Assembly: GCA_937924685.1 (NCBI GenBank)
Contig: CALEVN010000020.1
Span: 7,936 to 71,935 of the forward strand
From: an uncultured Candidatus Altimarinota bacterium
Lineage (GTDB): Bacteria > Patescibacteriota > Gracilibacteria > BD1-5 > JAGOOR01
Direction of reading: 5' to 3'
Length of the DNA stretch: 64,000 bases
Every line of letters starts with the position of its first letter. Position 1 is the first letter of the stretch. A program made the translations under genes and the position numbers. Below the pieces are notes generated by a model, which was not told the origin of the DNA, made no database searches, and was given only the letters and a program-made list of their open reading frames with translations. Shown here one piece after another: positions 20,916-30,397 of the stretch.

Positions 20916-21271
20916 TGATCAAAGAGCATCCTCACTAGCTCAGCCATGAGAGCAATATTTTTTGTAAAGTGAGCAAGCTCTTGTCCCTTCTCAGCCGTTG
21001 TGCCTTTCCAGAAGGTATGTACTATCGGTGTCACGGAAAGCAGAAAACCGAGTATACCAATAATACCTGCAGTAACGAAGTATCCGGTCATTATTGTGAA
21101 TCCTCAAAAAATGAGAACAACTCACGAAATCATAACCATCTTTCGTGTTTCAAATGTCCATTTATGGTGTTGTGCTTCCTTTGTCAGCTCTTTGAGATGG
21201 ATAAAATGATTTATCCCATGAAAGAGAAAAAATAGTCCGAGGACAGCGTGAACAAAAGTTTCTATATACAT
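20912..21271 (-). CDS. DoxX-like small membrane protein
   Basis: A 119-residue protein with about four hydrophobic helices and the DoxX-type start ETFVHAVLGLFFLFHGINHFIHL (given in part). Two TGA codons in the second helix read as Gly. DoxX/DoxD relatives are four-helix membrane proteins linked to redox chemistry in some bacteria; no specific role can be given here. ATG at 21271 is chosen because the upstream in-frame residues contain no helix or better start. Confidence 0.6.
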
Positions 21272-21294
21272 AATGTTATCTATCGTAATAAAAT

Positions 21295-21321
21295 AAAAAG
21301 GAATGCAAAGCATTCCTTTTT
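21295..21321 (-). terminator. Rho-independent terminator after nitroreductase
   Basis: A perfect 12-bp stem AAAAAGGAATGC/GCATTCCTTTTT with a 3-base AAA loop. It lies 17 bases past the nitroreductase stop on the minus strand. The symmetric A/T flanks could also allow termination in the other direction. Confidence 0.82.
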
Positions 21322-21337
21322 AATAATAAATACTTTA

Positions 21338-21946
21338 TTAGTTTACTGATGTAAACACCTTCTCTTTCGCATATCGGAACTTCGGTCGTGGATGTTCGTC
21401 GACAGCACGGTAACCAATAGGGATCATAACAGCGACATCGAGATTGCTTGGTACTTCGAGGATTTTTGCGACAGCTGATGGATCAAATCCTTCCATTGGA
21501 CAGCTATCAATCTGGAGTTCCGCACACGCAGCGAGAGCGAAGCCCTGAGCGATATAGACTTGTTTTTTCGCCCATTCAGCAGAGGCGTGAGGGATAAAGC
21601 CCGTTACCATATCTTCAAATCCCTTGAGACCAGCTCGTGCCTCTGGATTACCACCAGAGAGTGCGTCGAAGTATTCATCTTTGACACCCATGAGGTCATT
21701 TCTCGCACACATCACGATGAGGTGTGAAGAAGTCCCTACTTGAGGCTGATTCCATGCAGCTGCTTGGATTGCATCTTTTTTCTCCTGGTTAGTCACGATA
21801 TAGAAATGATAGGGTTGCATACCAAATGATGTTGGTGTCATGCGGATAGCTTCGATGATTTTTTCGAGATCAGCATCAGATACTTTTTTAGTAGCATCAA
21901 ACTTCTTTGCAGCGTAGCGCCATTCGAGATTGGAGAGGAAAGACAT
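21338..21946 (-). CDS. NAD(P)H-dependent nitroreductase-family oxidoreductase
   Basis: A 202-residue FMN enzyme of the nitroreductase (NfsB/YdgI) family. It opens LEWRYAAKKFD with the FMN-binding Arg, then has TPTSFGMQPYHFYIV, an AWNQPQVGTSSHLIVMC segment, a central AQGFALAACAELQIDS and a terminal IGYRA motif. It reduces quinones or nitro compounds with NAD(P)H. No TGA codons. Divergent from an HxlR regulator, a frequent pairing in which HxlR controls the reductase in response to electrophiles or disulfide stress. Confidence 0.92.
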   Translation of the reverse strand: MSFLSNLEWRYAAKKFDATKKVSDADLEKIIEAIRMTPTSFGMQPYHFYIVTNQEKKDAIQAAAWNQPQVGTSSHLIVMCARNDLMGVKDEYFDALSGGNPEARAGLKGFEDMVTGFIPHASAEWAKKQVYIAQGFALAACAELQIDSCPMEGFDPSAVAKILEVPSNLDVAVMIPIGYRAVDEHPRPKFRYAKEKVFTSVN

Positions 21947-22014
21947 AAGGATAAAATGAAGAAATAAAACTTGATTACGGGGCCAATAGTATTAATATGT
22001 CTCAATATAGCAAG

Positions 22015-22042
22015 TAGTCATAATAAAAATTATTAGTCATAA
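22015..22042. promoter_or_regulatory. Direct repeats in the nitroreductase/HxlR control region
   Basis: Two copies of TAGTCATAA start 19 bases apart (22015 and 22034), nearly two helical turns. A small AATAAAAATTATT symmetry lies between them. They sit just upstream of the HxlR start and within the divergent promoter region. HxlR dimers bind paired sites, so this is a plausible operator; this is inference only. Confidence 0.35.
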
Positions 22043-22055
22043 AAATAAGACCAAT

Positions 22056-22394
22056 ATGAAATCAAAAGAAAAAAATATAAAAAAATCAGTAGATTGTAGC
22101 GAAAAATCATGCCCTGTATCTCGGTGTATGAAAGTCATAGGAGGAAAATGGAAAATTATCATCCTCTATGCACTTCAGAACGGAGCAAATAGATTTGGTG
22201 TTCTGCAAAAAACCATTCCTAATATCAGTAAACAAATGCTCACTACTCAGCTTCGAGAGATGGAAAAGGATGGCATCATTCACCGAGAAATTTTTCCAGA
22301 GATTCCTCCACGTGTCGAGTACTCCATTACTCCTCTCGGAAAAACACTTTTTCCCATTATTGAAGCGATGGATAAGTGGGGAAGGCAGAAATAG
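22056..22394 (+). CDS. HxlR-family transcriptional regulator
   Basis: A 112-residue winged-helix protein. The hallmark CPVSRCMKVIGGKWKIIILYAL occurs at ~19-40 (given in part), followed by RFGVLQKTIPNISKQMLTTQLREME, the wing PPRVEYSITPLGKTL and a C-terminal helix. The conserved first Cys is the redox/electrophile sensor in HypR- and QorR-type members. No TGA codons. Divergent from the nitroreductase it probably controls. Confidence 0.93.
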   Translation: MKSKEKNIKKSVDCSEKSCPVSRCMKVIGGKWKIIILYALQNGANRFGVLQKTIPNISKQMLTTQLREMEKDGIIHREIFPEIPPRVEYSITPLGKTLFPIIEAMDKWGRQK

Positions 22395-22398
22395 CCCC

Positions 22399-22486
22399 GT
22401 CATTCCAACCAAGCGAGCCTTGCGAGCGCGAGGTGGAATCCATACTGAACCAAATTCTGTTTGATACTTTTGACAACAAAAGTATC
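22399..22486. repeat. Dispersed repeat copy: ATTCC hairpin plus TACTTTTG hairpin
   Basis: The first part (22399-22444) matches the 13520 copy with an expanded GCGAGCCTTGCGAGCGCGAGG core. The second part (22463-22486) is a perfect 10-bp hairpin GATACTTTTG/CAAAAGTATC with a 4-base loop, equivalent to hairpins at 27314-27335 and 32652-32673. The rest of 22395-22607 holds nothing else I can support. Confidence 0.6.
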
Positions 22487-22607
22487 CAAAATTGCCGAAA
22501 GAAAATAAACTCGCTCTCCAGGTTCTTCAATTGGGTTCAGTTTTTCGTGACGCTCAAACAGTATTTTCTCTCGGACTCTTGTTTCTGTTTTTCTTGAATG
22601 AAAAAAA

Positions 22608-22826
22608 TTAATCTACTTTCTTAAAAAAACAGGTCTTGAGCACCATCATCGCACCATCGATTTTTCCTTCGATAACTTCGGGATCATCTGTGAGACGGAT
22701 ATTTTTTACTTTCGTTCCTTTCTGGATTTTTTCTTTTCCAGCCATGAGGTTCTGTGTCGAGATAACTGTATCACCTTGTGTCAGTATATTCCCGTGTGCA
22801 TCTTTTGTGACGACTTCTTCATCCAT
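22608..22826 (-). CDS. PhnA/YjdM C-terminal-domain protein
   Basis: A 72-residue protein matching the PhnA/YjdM C-terminal domain: VVTKDAHGNILTQGDTV, KIQKGTKVKNIRLTDDPEVIEGKIDG and a final ALK-like MVLKTCFFKKV. The N-terminal zinc ribbon seen in full YjdM is absent, as in many short members. Despite the name, no role in phosphonate use is established. No TGA codons. Confidence 0.8.
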   Translation of the reverse strand: MDEEVVTKDAHGNILTQGDTVISTQNLMAGKEKIQKGTKVKNIRLTDDPEVIEGKIDGAMMVLKTCFFKKVD

Positions 22827-22893
22827 AGTAAAATAATTAAGAAACAGAGATACAAAATGAGTATCCCTGTTTTTTAAAATAATTCAATGAAAA

Positions 22894-24858
22894 CTATACT
22901 TTGCTTTTCTTTTTCTGTGCGCAGGCGTCTTCTTCCATTTCTTTGATTTTAGCAAGACTTGTTTTGTAGATAAAACCTGTACCTTTTTTGATTTTCCAAG
23001 GAGAGAGGATTTCATTCGCATATTTCTCTTGCCATTTTATGACAGCATCAAAATCCGTTTTTGAGTAAATACCATCTACTGGAAGATTTGCGTGTTCATA
23101 CATATTGAGAAATTTTTCGAGAAGTTTCACATCTTCGGGATTATTGTGTGCTCCGAACTTAATAGAATGAGTGAGATATGGTTCTGCATCACAGGAAACC
23201 TCTATAGCCGAATTGAGAGTCACAGTAGGGACTTCTTCTTTTTTGACAGTTTCCTCTTTTTTTGGAGTTTCTTTTAGGGTTTCCTTTGATGGAGTTTTAG
23301 GCTCTTTCGGGGTGTCTGTTTTAGGCTCTTCGGTAGGAGGAAGTGAAGGGGAATATCCACTATTTGTAGAAGTTTTTCCACAGTGTGTTATAAATGTTGC
23401 ATCAGAAGAAGTGGATACATTTCCTAGCGCATCTGTTGTTGTGATCTGATAATGATATGTGACACCACAAGTACTCAGTCCTGAGAGATTGCCACTATGG
23501 CTCGTTGTCGTAGAGCCACTAATGGTGACTGTCGTGCCATATGAACTTGTGAGACCATAGGCAATAGTTGACGTTGCTGCCTCATTGGTTGTAAGTGAGA
23601 CTGTAGCTAAGTTTGTTGAGGCTGTAGAAGGAGTAACAACAACTGAGCTCTGTACTGGTCCAGTTGTATCAATAACGACATTTGTGGCTGTGGCGCTGCT
23701 CACTGGATTGCCAAGGTAATCTTGATAGTTGAGAGTCACCGTATAGGTGCCATCTGCGAGACTACTTGCTGTTGCAGATGAGACGCCACTCGTAGAGGTC
23801 AAGTTGGTGAGATTTACCGTAGTGTTAACTGATTGACTGTTTCACATAGTTAATATAGTCGTAGTAGAACCGTTATTCAAACCTACAGTTACGCTACCAG
23901 CAAGAGGAACTTCCGGAAGTGAGTAGGTGAGTTGGAGTGTTCGTTGTGTACTACTCGATGCGGGTGATGTCAACGTTGGTGTTTGAGTAACTGTGTCGGC
24001 AGAAACTGTCACATCGAGAGAATCAGAGGGGATACTCACGAGATTACCAGGAGCACCATATTCCACGACATAACTATTTACTGATCCACTACATGATAAA
24101 TCATTCCAACCAGAGCCATTGGCATAGAATTCTGAACAGTCTTCATTACCAGCTTGATTTGGTTCACCAGAATGCCAGTTTTGATACGCACCATCCTGAG
24201 CACTTCCGCTAAAGTTACCAATCCAAAATGTCGTTCCGGCTTCAGGACCGTCGAGCCATTTCCATGTTCCTTCAACTTCAGCATCGCTCGCACCGAACCA
24301 ACCATCACTGGCGAGACGTCCGCTGATAAAATCATTTTCCTCTTGAGATGTAATATTCGCCAAGTAACCACTCACGCCATTGATAGATCGAGCGAGGGCT
24401 GCTGTTCTCGCTGCACCACCTGTAATAACACTCCCATTGTTCACTACTTCATAGATATGGCTATTCGCTGGGTAATAGACCTGGCCTGCATCAACGAGAG
24501 AGAGTTCTATCGTGTATACCCCTGCTGAGCCATTGGTATAGCGGAGCGTAGCAAGAGCGGCATTTACGTCTGCCAGACTACCAGAAAAATAGAGACTTGA
24601 TCCACTAGAAGAACCACTAAAAGTCAGCCCAGTCGTCGTCGTCATAGAGAGCGTACCGCTTGGGACGTAGAGATGGACAGGAATTGTACCAGAACCAGTA
24701 ACTTGCCAATCCGAGATAGATATAGTTGCATTTGTACCACCAGAGGTGTCAGATCCTCCAGTAATACCGTTCGGAGGTGTAGCGTAAGTAAATATAGAAA
24801 ACGAATGTAACAACAGACAGAATGCTGTTGAGAGAGACGTGAGACGCTTCATGTTCAT
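22894..24858 (-). CDS. Secreted C-type-lectin-domain surface protein with PG-binding C-terminus
   Basis: A 654-residue exported protein. The signal peptide ends near residue 26. A beta-rich region leads to a C-type lectin-like domain (~135-267) with WFGASD, GTWKWLDG, NWHSGEPNQAGNEDCSEF and WNDLSC; the EPN motif is the mannose/GlcNAc-type calcium site. A Big/FN3-like stretch follows, then an FN3-like module almost identical in pattern to that of the 13591 gene. A Lys/Glu/Pro/Thr linker and a PG_binding_1-like C-terminus come last (NNPEDVKLLEKFLN, VDGIYSKTDFDAVIKWQ). One TGA reads as Gly. Likely a wall-attached adhesin; the ligand is inferred. Confidence 0.82.
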
Positions 24859-24979
24859 AAAAATAGTAATGAAGAAATGATATTCTTACGTTACATAATT
24901 TTTTTCTCAACAGCAAAACAAGAGCGTAACACAAACAGGATTATGCCTTGATTATTTTTTATTTTATAGAATAACTATT

Positions 24980-25369
24980 TTAGTACCAAGCAGTTTTTGT
25001 TCCCTGGATTTTATGATAACTCCAGTAGGAGGTAGCTAAAATCACGACAGCGATGAGAACAGGTAAGCCATTTTTGAGACCATCAATAGCTGAGAGAGAA
25101 ATCACTGCAGAGATAAAATCTATTCCTAGACCGAAATAGGCAAATTCTTTGATTCTTCCTTTGATAAATGGCAGAATGAGGACTAATCCTGCGATAGTTT
25201 TTGCACCCTCAAGTTCCCATCGAAACCACTCCGCACCAACACCGAGATGATTAAACATCGTGACAGAATCAGGGAGATTTGTCATAAAGACACTTGGTAT
25301 TGTCATGAGAGCGACGAGGATGGTAGAAATCCAGAAGGTGATTTTTACCTTTTTTGAAACTGTAGCCAT
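24980..25369 (-). CDS. DoxX-family membrane protein
   Basis: A 129-residue protein with four hydrophobic helices and DoxX-like features: PDSVTMFNHLGVGAEWFRWELEGAKTIAGLVLILPF and a short C-terminal cytoplasmic tail. The ATG at 25369 is preferred to a longer reading because it gives the usual MATVSKK start before the first helix. No TGA codons. Not close in sequence to the DoxX-like protein at 20912. Role unknown. Confidence 0.7.
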   Translation of the reverse strand: MATVSKKVKITFWISTILVALMTIPSVFMTNLPDSVTMFNHLGVGAEWFRWELEGAKTIAGLVLILPFIKGRIKEFAYFGLGIDFISAVISLSAIDGLKNGLPVLIAVVILATSYWSYHKIQGTKTAWY

Positions 25370-25394
25370 AGAAAAGAAAATAAAGAAATAAAAA

Positions 25395-25937
25395 TTATAA
25401 ACTAAGTAGAAAGTCTCGTACTGCTTCAATAGGTTTTACTTTAAAATAGGTTATTTTATAGTCTTCTTCACTGAGTTCGGGTCGCACACAAGAGAATCAT
25501 TCAGGTATAAAAATACTATCCCATCCAAATCAATTATCAACCCCTGGATGTTCCGCTATGGTTCATCGCAGTTCACCAGTAAATATTTCGAGCTTCTTGC
25601 CATCATAATACGCATATTTTGTACTTGCCACAGCTGATCTGTCTTTACCATCCAATAACCTACAGAGTCATTCATGGCCGATTTCTTGGACAAAGAAACG
25701 GATAAATGTGCCGGGGAGCTTTCCAAGCGCTAAAAATATGAGAGAGGTATCTTCTACGAGAATAGGTTTTTGAGCCCTATTGTAGGCTTGTCTTACTTTA
25801 TGCTCTACTACTTCAGATAAATCGAGGGACTGTATTTCATCGAGTTCGATTTTTTCGTGTAAAACTTCTATTCACAGATATTTTGCGAGATAATCTGCTT
25901 TTTTCTGATTTCAGGTAATGAAAGTAATTGATTGCAT
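25395..25937 (-). CDS. HAM1/RdgB-type non-canonical purine NTP pyrophosphatase
   Basis: A 180-residue house-cleaning enzyme that hydrolyses dITP/XTP to the monophosphate. Motifs: ITGNQKKADYLAKYLG at the N-terminus, VEDTSLIF with the metal acids, LPGTFIRFF, and GVDNGFGWDSIFIPEGFS. Six TGA codons read as Gly, four of them at family-conserved glycines, so the gene is invisible under the standard code. It stops 25 bases before the DoxX start. The AHSA1 gene stops three bases upstream of its start, so these genes are likely co-transcribed. Confidence 0.88.
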
Positions 25938-25939
25938 GA

Positions 25940-26353
25940 TTAAATACTTGCTTCTGTATAATCACGGAAATTATCGAGAATTGCTTGCCAGCCTGCTTGT
26001 TGCATCTCGATTGGATTTTCTGTTTCTGCATCAAATACTTCTGTAACACGAATTTTATCCCCCTCTTCTTCAAACGTGACTGATATATGCCGATCATCAC
26101 CGAGAGAGTATTCGATTCTTTCGTGTTCCACAATATCCGTATAGGTGCCACCGAAATCAAAACTCATACTGCCATCATTCGCAGACATGGTATAACTAAA
26201 TGTGCCACCAACAGTGAGATCGTTCGTCGCAGCAGGGCAATGCCAGTCGTCTGAGGCATGATTCCATTCCATGATATGGTCTGGATTGGTCCAGCATCCC
26301 CAGATGTGTTCGATAGGCGCTTCGATGAGAGTAGTAACGGTGATTTGAGTCAT
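25940..26353 (-). CDS. AHSA1/SRPBCC-family protein
   Basis: A 137-residue START-like domain protein: VTTLIEAPIEHIWGCWTNPDHIMEWN, GGTFSYTMSA, FDFGGTYTDI, ITVSFEEEG-like strand and a terminal GWQAILDNFRDY. This family binds hydrophobic ligands or acts as stress-linked activators; the substrate is unknown. No TGA codons despite eight or so glycines. It is part of a tight minus-strand run of small single-domain genes. Confidence 0.85.
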   Translation of the reverse strand: MTQITVTTLIEAPIEHIWGCWTNPDHIMEWNHASDDWHCPAATNDLTVGGTFSYTMSANDGSMSFDFGGTYTDIVEHERIEYSLGDDRHISVTFEEEGDKIRVTEVFDAETENPIEMQQAGWQAILDNFRDYTEASI

Positions 26354-26369
26354 ATGGAAAAGTTAAGAA

Positions 26370-26735
26370 TTATTTTTTCTTCCAGAATTTTGCACGATTT
26401 TCTTCGACCCGAAATTCTGTAATCTTTTTGATAATATCAAAAGGAATTGGTTTATCCAGAGGAAATTGAATCGCTCATTTTGACGTTTTATATCCTGTGA
26501 GTTCTTTTGTAAAATTTTTCACACCAGAAGCACCTGGATAAAAACCTATATGCTTCGAGAAAAGTGCAAAATAGACCAGAGCTCAGCCCATTTTAAAAGC
26601 TGGCATGCCATAACCGATATATTCTTCTGCTTCGGGAGCAGCTTTTCTGATGGTTTTTCTGATTTTTTCCAGGTTTTCTTGCTGTTCTCCTGGTTGAGCA
26701 GCAATGTATGCGTCTATAGTAGAAAAAGTTTTCAT
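26370..26735 (-). CDS. DUF1801 (YdhG-like) protein
   Basis: A 121-residue protein of the DUF1801 type: TIDAYIAAQPGEQQENLEKIRKTI, PEAEEYIGYGMPAFKMGG, FALFSKHIGFYPGASGV and GAIQFPLDKPIP. Two TGA codons read as Gly. The fold belongs to the YdhG/DUF1801 superfamily of unknown function, often found near AHSA1 and VOC proteins, as here. The start at 26735 is the only ATG at the family's usual N-terminus. Confidence 0.85.
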
Positions 26736-26739
26736 ATTA

Positions 26740-27270
26740 TTATGTGTTTATAATTTCTAGGATTTTTCTGGTTGTATTCACATTTCTTGCGGTCATATGC
26801 TTGTAGATACGTGTACTTATAAAATCATGCATACCACTTTTTGTATAGTCTTTACGCTCCAATCACCATATTATCGCCCCATCAACGTATATCAAGGTAT
26901 CCACGGTGTTATGTTTGGTTTCTTTTATAGCGTCTGGATTATTCACTTTGTCCCAGAGAAAAATTACGTCCGTCCTCATAGCATCATCATTGGTCCAATT
27001 TTTTGGTATTGCCGCACATATAGCCTTTATCTGCGATTGATTTCGGAGAACGATTGGAACAGCAAAACCAAAATGCTCCTCGATTCATTTTTCGAGAGAA
27101 CTGATGATAGTATTTGCCTTTTCTTCACTTTCGAAAAAGAGATTCCCAGAATTGATATACGTCGATACATTTTGAAAACCGAGTTTTTCACTGAGTTTTT
27201 TCAGTTCTTTCATGTCGACTTTTTTATTTCAGCCGACATTGATACCTCGGAGCAGTGCGACATATTTCAT
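26740..27270 (-). CDS. DUF1697 protein
   Basis: A 176-residue DUF1697 member: YVALLRGINVGGNKKVDMKEL at the start (given in part), FQNVSTYINSGNLFFES, RTDVIFLWDK, then TLIYVDGAIIW and a C-terminal MTARNVNT motif. Three TGA codons read as Gly, one in the highly conserved GINVGG. Function unknown. The DUF1801 gene follows after a four-base gap. Confidence 0.88.
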
Positions 27271-27313
27271 AAAATATATGATATTAGGTGTCAGAGAAAA
27301 ACAAGACAGCATT

Positions 27314-27419
27314 GTACTTTTTGTAGAAAAAGTACGAAAACTGTTTAGGGGCAAAAAACTCGGGCTGTTTTCATCTTACACTTCTGTATTCATGGACCTT
27401 AAACAGTTTTGCCCCTAAA
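27314..27419. repeat. Dispersed repeat copy with terminal inverted repeats
   Basis: Begins with a 9-bp hairpin GTACTTTTT/AAAAAGTAC (27314-27335). Then come a 13-bp inverted repeat TTTAGGGGCAAAA (27344-27356) and TTTTGCCCCTAAA (27407-27419) enclosing about 50 bases, and a nested AAACTGTTTA/TAAACAGTTT pair. The interior CTTACACTTCTGTATTCATG and following ACCTTAAACAGTT recur at 32715-32747 with one mismatch. It has no coding capacity and looks like a MITE-like or RNA-forming repeat. The remainder of 27271-27465 is otherwise empty. Confidence 0.65.
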
Positions 27420-27465
27420 AACCCGTTTCTGAATTCTTGATTTTCAGTTATAATAAGAAGCAACT

Positions 27466-27753
27466 ATGAATATTATAAAGCTTCTCCCCGGTGTCGTCCA
27501 TGATCTTCCTGATGATATGAGCGAGGCCATTCTTGCTGATGAGAAAATCGCTGATACATGGAATGCTCTCACGCCACTCGCTCGCAATGAATGGATCTGC
27601 TGGACGACCATTGTGAAAAAAGCAGAAACGAGACAAGAACATATTGAGCGACTCTGCGAAGATATAAAAGCGTGAAAAAAACGACCCTGTTGCTGGCCTG
27701 GATGTCCGCATCGTCGCGAAAGTGCGAAGAAGTGGTTTTGAAATGTGAAATAA
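27466..27753 (+). CDS. YdeI/OmpD-associated-type small protein
   Basis: A 95-residue protein resembling the C-terminal YdeI/OmpD-associated domain: LPDDMSEAILADEKIADTWNAL, PLARNEWICWTTIVKKAETRQ and the terminal KKRPCCWPGCPHR motif with a CC...C cysteine cluster. Two TGA codons at the C-terminus read as Gly; standard decoding would cut off the cysteine motif. Function unknown, sometimes described as bacteriocin-protection associated. It converges with the gene at 27776 with a 22-base gap. Confidence 0.75.
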
Positions 27754-27775
27754 AATTAAATTTATTTTATTTATT

Positions 27776-28588
27776 CTACAATATTGGTGCAGGTGTTTGC
27801 CAGAAATTTTTTCCCAATTCGTGGATTGTTCCCCGCACATTTTCTATTAGTCCTGCAGTAGAGGCATGATAAGGGAAGGATATTTTTTCATTTAAGCCTT
27901 TTTTGATTCTTGCTATAGTTCACTGGATACATCGCCCTGCTTTCTCGGCAAAAACTCTTTGAATACGTTTCATATGTTCTGTACATCACTCGGGAGTATC
28001 CTCGTATCACAAAAACTCTTCAAGTGAAAGAGGGGCTCACTCCTCTCGACCAAAGATTGTCGTGTAAAATCCTTTAATAAAATCTGAACCTGTATTGCTT
28101 TTGCTGGGTATGACCATTGCAAATCTATCAGCTTCTTGCTTTCTCTGTCATAAAATTCGTAAAAAAGCTGATACACTGATGAAGTCTTTTTCGGTAACAA
28201 CTCATCCAGTATGGAATAGATAGAGCATAATTTCAAGAAACGGATTTTTTGCCGCGAGATTGCTGTGTAGACAGTGATCATTCAAAAAACTTCGTCTGCA
28301 GTTAATGGCATCACCACATTCACTTGGTTTCGTTTCATGGCATGCGCCACAGAAACTATTTCCTTCCGAATCAGGAATGAGTTTGTGTGCCATGTTTCAG
28401 CCTGTCCTCTGGAGGAGTTTCCAGAGTAATTCCCTGCCTTCTTTTCTATTACCACCTTTCCAGAATTGTAAATCACTGTTACTATCTGTGTCATGCTCCC
28501 AAAATTGTAACAAACTGCCAGTACTTGGGTGAGAGGCTAGGTGATAATCGTTGCTCTTCGCGAGTATGAGCTCAGGGCGGAAATCCAT
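27776..28588 (-). CDS. Cys-rich orphan protein, unknown function
   Basis: A 270-residue soluble protein. The first ~65 residues are polar; residues ~80-115 hold a zinc-finger-like cysteine/histidine group (FCGACHETKPSECGDAINCRR, DHCLH). The rest is mostly helical. Seven TGA codons read as Gly, so the gene appears as several fragments under the standard code. An in-frame ATG at 28393 gives a shorter alternative starting just before the Cys motif. No family recognised. Confidence 0.6.
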
Positions 28589-28634
28589 GAAATTTTATTA
28601 CTTTGATTGTAATAATAATATAATAAAAGTCAAT

Positions 28635-29501
28635 CTACTGAATAGCCGCCTTTAGTTCACTGACAATCAATTTCTTCATCCCAAGCATAGCCTTCATCAC
28701 GTTACCAGAAGTGTCTCGTCCCATACATTCGCCAAGTGCTTTTGGGACAACTTGCCACGAGACCCCACAAGCGTCATAGAGCCATCCGCACTGAGATTCT
28801 GCACCTGCGTCTGATATGAGACCGTTCCAGAAATGATCAACTTCACTTTGGTCTTCGCAACTAACCATGAGAGAAACTGCTTCATTGAAAGAAAATTCAT
28901 GTGTTCCTGGTCCATCCATGAGGATAAGACGAGAACCATCGAGCGTGCATTCAGAGTAGAGGATTTTTCCTTCGAGTGCTCCTGCAGGGTATTTCTGACA
29001 GTTATCGATAGATGAATTGTTGAAGAGAGTCGTATAGAGATTGAGGGCCTTTTCTGCTTTTCCAAAATGATCTTTTGTGAAGAGGAGACAGGGTGTGATA
29101 TTCGTCGTTTCTCATTCCTGATACATGATCTGCCATGTAAGACCAAACCGATCAGCGATCCAACCATAGTGTTCGCTCCAGTCATATTTTCCGAGTTCCA
29201 TCAGGGCACTTCCGCCTTCTATGAGTTTATTATAGAATTCCGTCACTTCTTCTTTTGTTCTACATTTTACGAAGAATGAAATCGAAGGATTGAATTTAAA
29301 CAGTGGTCCAGCATTCATTCCTTGCATTTCGAGACCGCAAAGATTGAATGAAACAATCTGTACTGTCTGATTTTCATCTGGTCCACTATTCTCAAACTGT
29401 TCTTGTCCGTGAATTTCTGAATTTGGAAAAATAGAAGTGTAGAATCGAGCAGCTTCGAGAGCTTGTGTATCGTACCAGAGGAAGGGTGTGATTTTTGACA
29501 T
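28635..29501 (-). CDS. Tandem VOC-fold (PhnB/3-demethylubiquinone methyltransferase-like) protein
   Basis: A 288-residue protein with two consecutive PhnB-type glyoxalase-fold modules. The first has TPFLWYDTQALEAARFYTSIFPNSEI, FNLCGLEMQGMN and SEHYGWIADRFGLTWQI. The second has TPCLLFTKDHFGKAEKALNLYTTLF, GTHEFSFNEAVSL and QCGWLYDACGVSWQVVP. One TGA joins them as Gly; under the standard code they appear as two genes. The family name is historical and substrates are unknown; the fold usually binds a metal and a small hydrophobic molecule. Confidence 0.85.
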
Positions 29502-29520
29502 AAGTGAAATAATTAAAGAT

Positions 29521-29844
29521 TTAAATATTATTTTTTTTCTTCATAAGTGGAAGATTTTTTAGTGTGATTGCGACTATCTCTGCCAGTTTTTTCGGATCTT
29601 CGAGCCATTCAGGATTGACGGGTGCAGTATTTTTTGACCCTGGGTAGGCTTTTGTTTCCTGGTCTTCAAACAGTGATAGTGTCGCCGGAGTTGTTTTCAA
29701 AAAAAGCATATTGTCACAGACGAGCCCAAAAATTCTTCACTCACTGTACACGCAGTATTCACCCATCATGGGTTTAAAAATGACTTCAGGTACAAAAGCC
29801 AAGCATTCACCAAGGTAGGTGAGAGTGGACTTGGAGGTAGACAT
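29521..29844 (-). CDS. TfoX N-terminal-domain-like protein
   Basis: A 107-residue protein matching the TfoX_N fold: LTYLGECLAFVPEVIFKPMMGEYCVYSEGRIFGLVCDNMLFLK (in pieces), then a helical C-terminus. The TGA in SEGRIF reads as Gly, a conserved turn glycine. Full-length TfoX controls competence in Proteobacteria, but stand-alone N-domain proteins have no known role. The SRPBCC gene upstream stops two bases before its start. Confidence 0.8.
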
Positions 29845-29846
29845 AA

Positions 29847-30377
29847 TTATTTTTGTTCGAGATTTTTCTTCAGATTCTCCATATTTTTCTGCATATCACC
29901 ACCGACGAGCATATCCATAAATTGGCACATGATATTAAACGGATACGGATTACTTCCGTAGAAAGTATTCGTTACTTTTGTCTGATTATCACCAACTGAT
30001 TCGAGTGTCGTATCTGCCCAATTAATTCCCTCCATTGGTTTTTTGAATCGTATTTCGACGGTCATTTTTTCATTTGGCACGAGGGCTTTGATTTCTTGTT
30101 CACCAACTCCGACATTTTTATTGTCACTCACCCAAGCGCTTACTGCTCCGACAGTTCCATCTGTCCCGGTATAGGTCATTTTTACATTTGGATCAGTCAT
30201 AACCCAGACAGAATATTTCTCTTGGTTTTTCAGTAATTTCACATAGTCATAGACCGTCTCACGAGGAGCATTGATAACCACAGATTTGCTGAGGCGGAAA
30301 TCTCGCGGGAGAAAATAAGCCACGATAAGGACGAGACCGATGATGACGACGAGTCCGAGAAAGAGTTTTTTTATCAT
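29847..30377 (-). CDS. SRPBCC-family protein with N-terminal membrane anchor
   Basis: A 176-residue protein with an N-terminal helix (~5-24, GLVVIIGLVLIVAYFLP) and a polyketide-cyclase/SRPBCC domain: SVVINAPRETVYDYVKLLKNQEKYSVWV, TYTGTDGTVGAVSAW and a terminal amphipathic helix. No TGA codons. Membrane-anchored members bind unknown lipophilic ligands. It is the second SRPBCC protein in the run (first at 25940). Confidence 0.82.
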   Translation of the reverse strand: MIKKLFLGLVVIIGLVLIVAYFLPRDFRLSKSVVINAPRETVYDYVKLLKNQEKYSVWVMTDPNVKMTYTGTDGTVGAVSAWVSDNKNVGVGEQEIKALVPNEKMTVEIRFKKPMEGINWADTTLESVGDNQTKVTNTFYGSNPYPFNIMCQFMDMLVGGDMQKNMENLKKNLEQK

Positions 30378-30397
30378 AAAAATAAATAAGAAATAAA

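Noticed and set aside
27344..27419. Insertion sequence at the inverted repeat
   Set aside because: Only 76 bases between the inverted ends, with no coding capacity; treated as a dispersed repeat or MITE-like unit.
28635..29501. Two separate VOC genes
   Set aside because: With UGA as Gly the two modules are in one frame without a stop, the second module has no start codon at its beginning, and tandem PhnB fusions are normal for the family.
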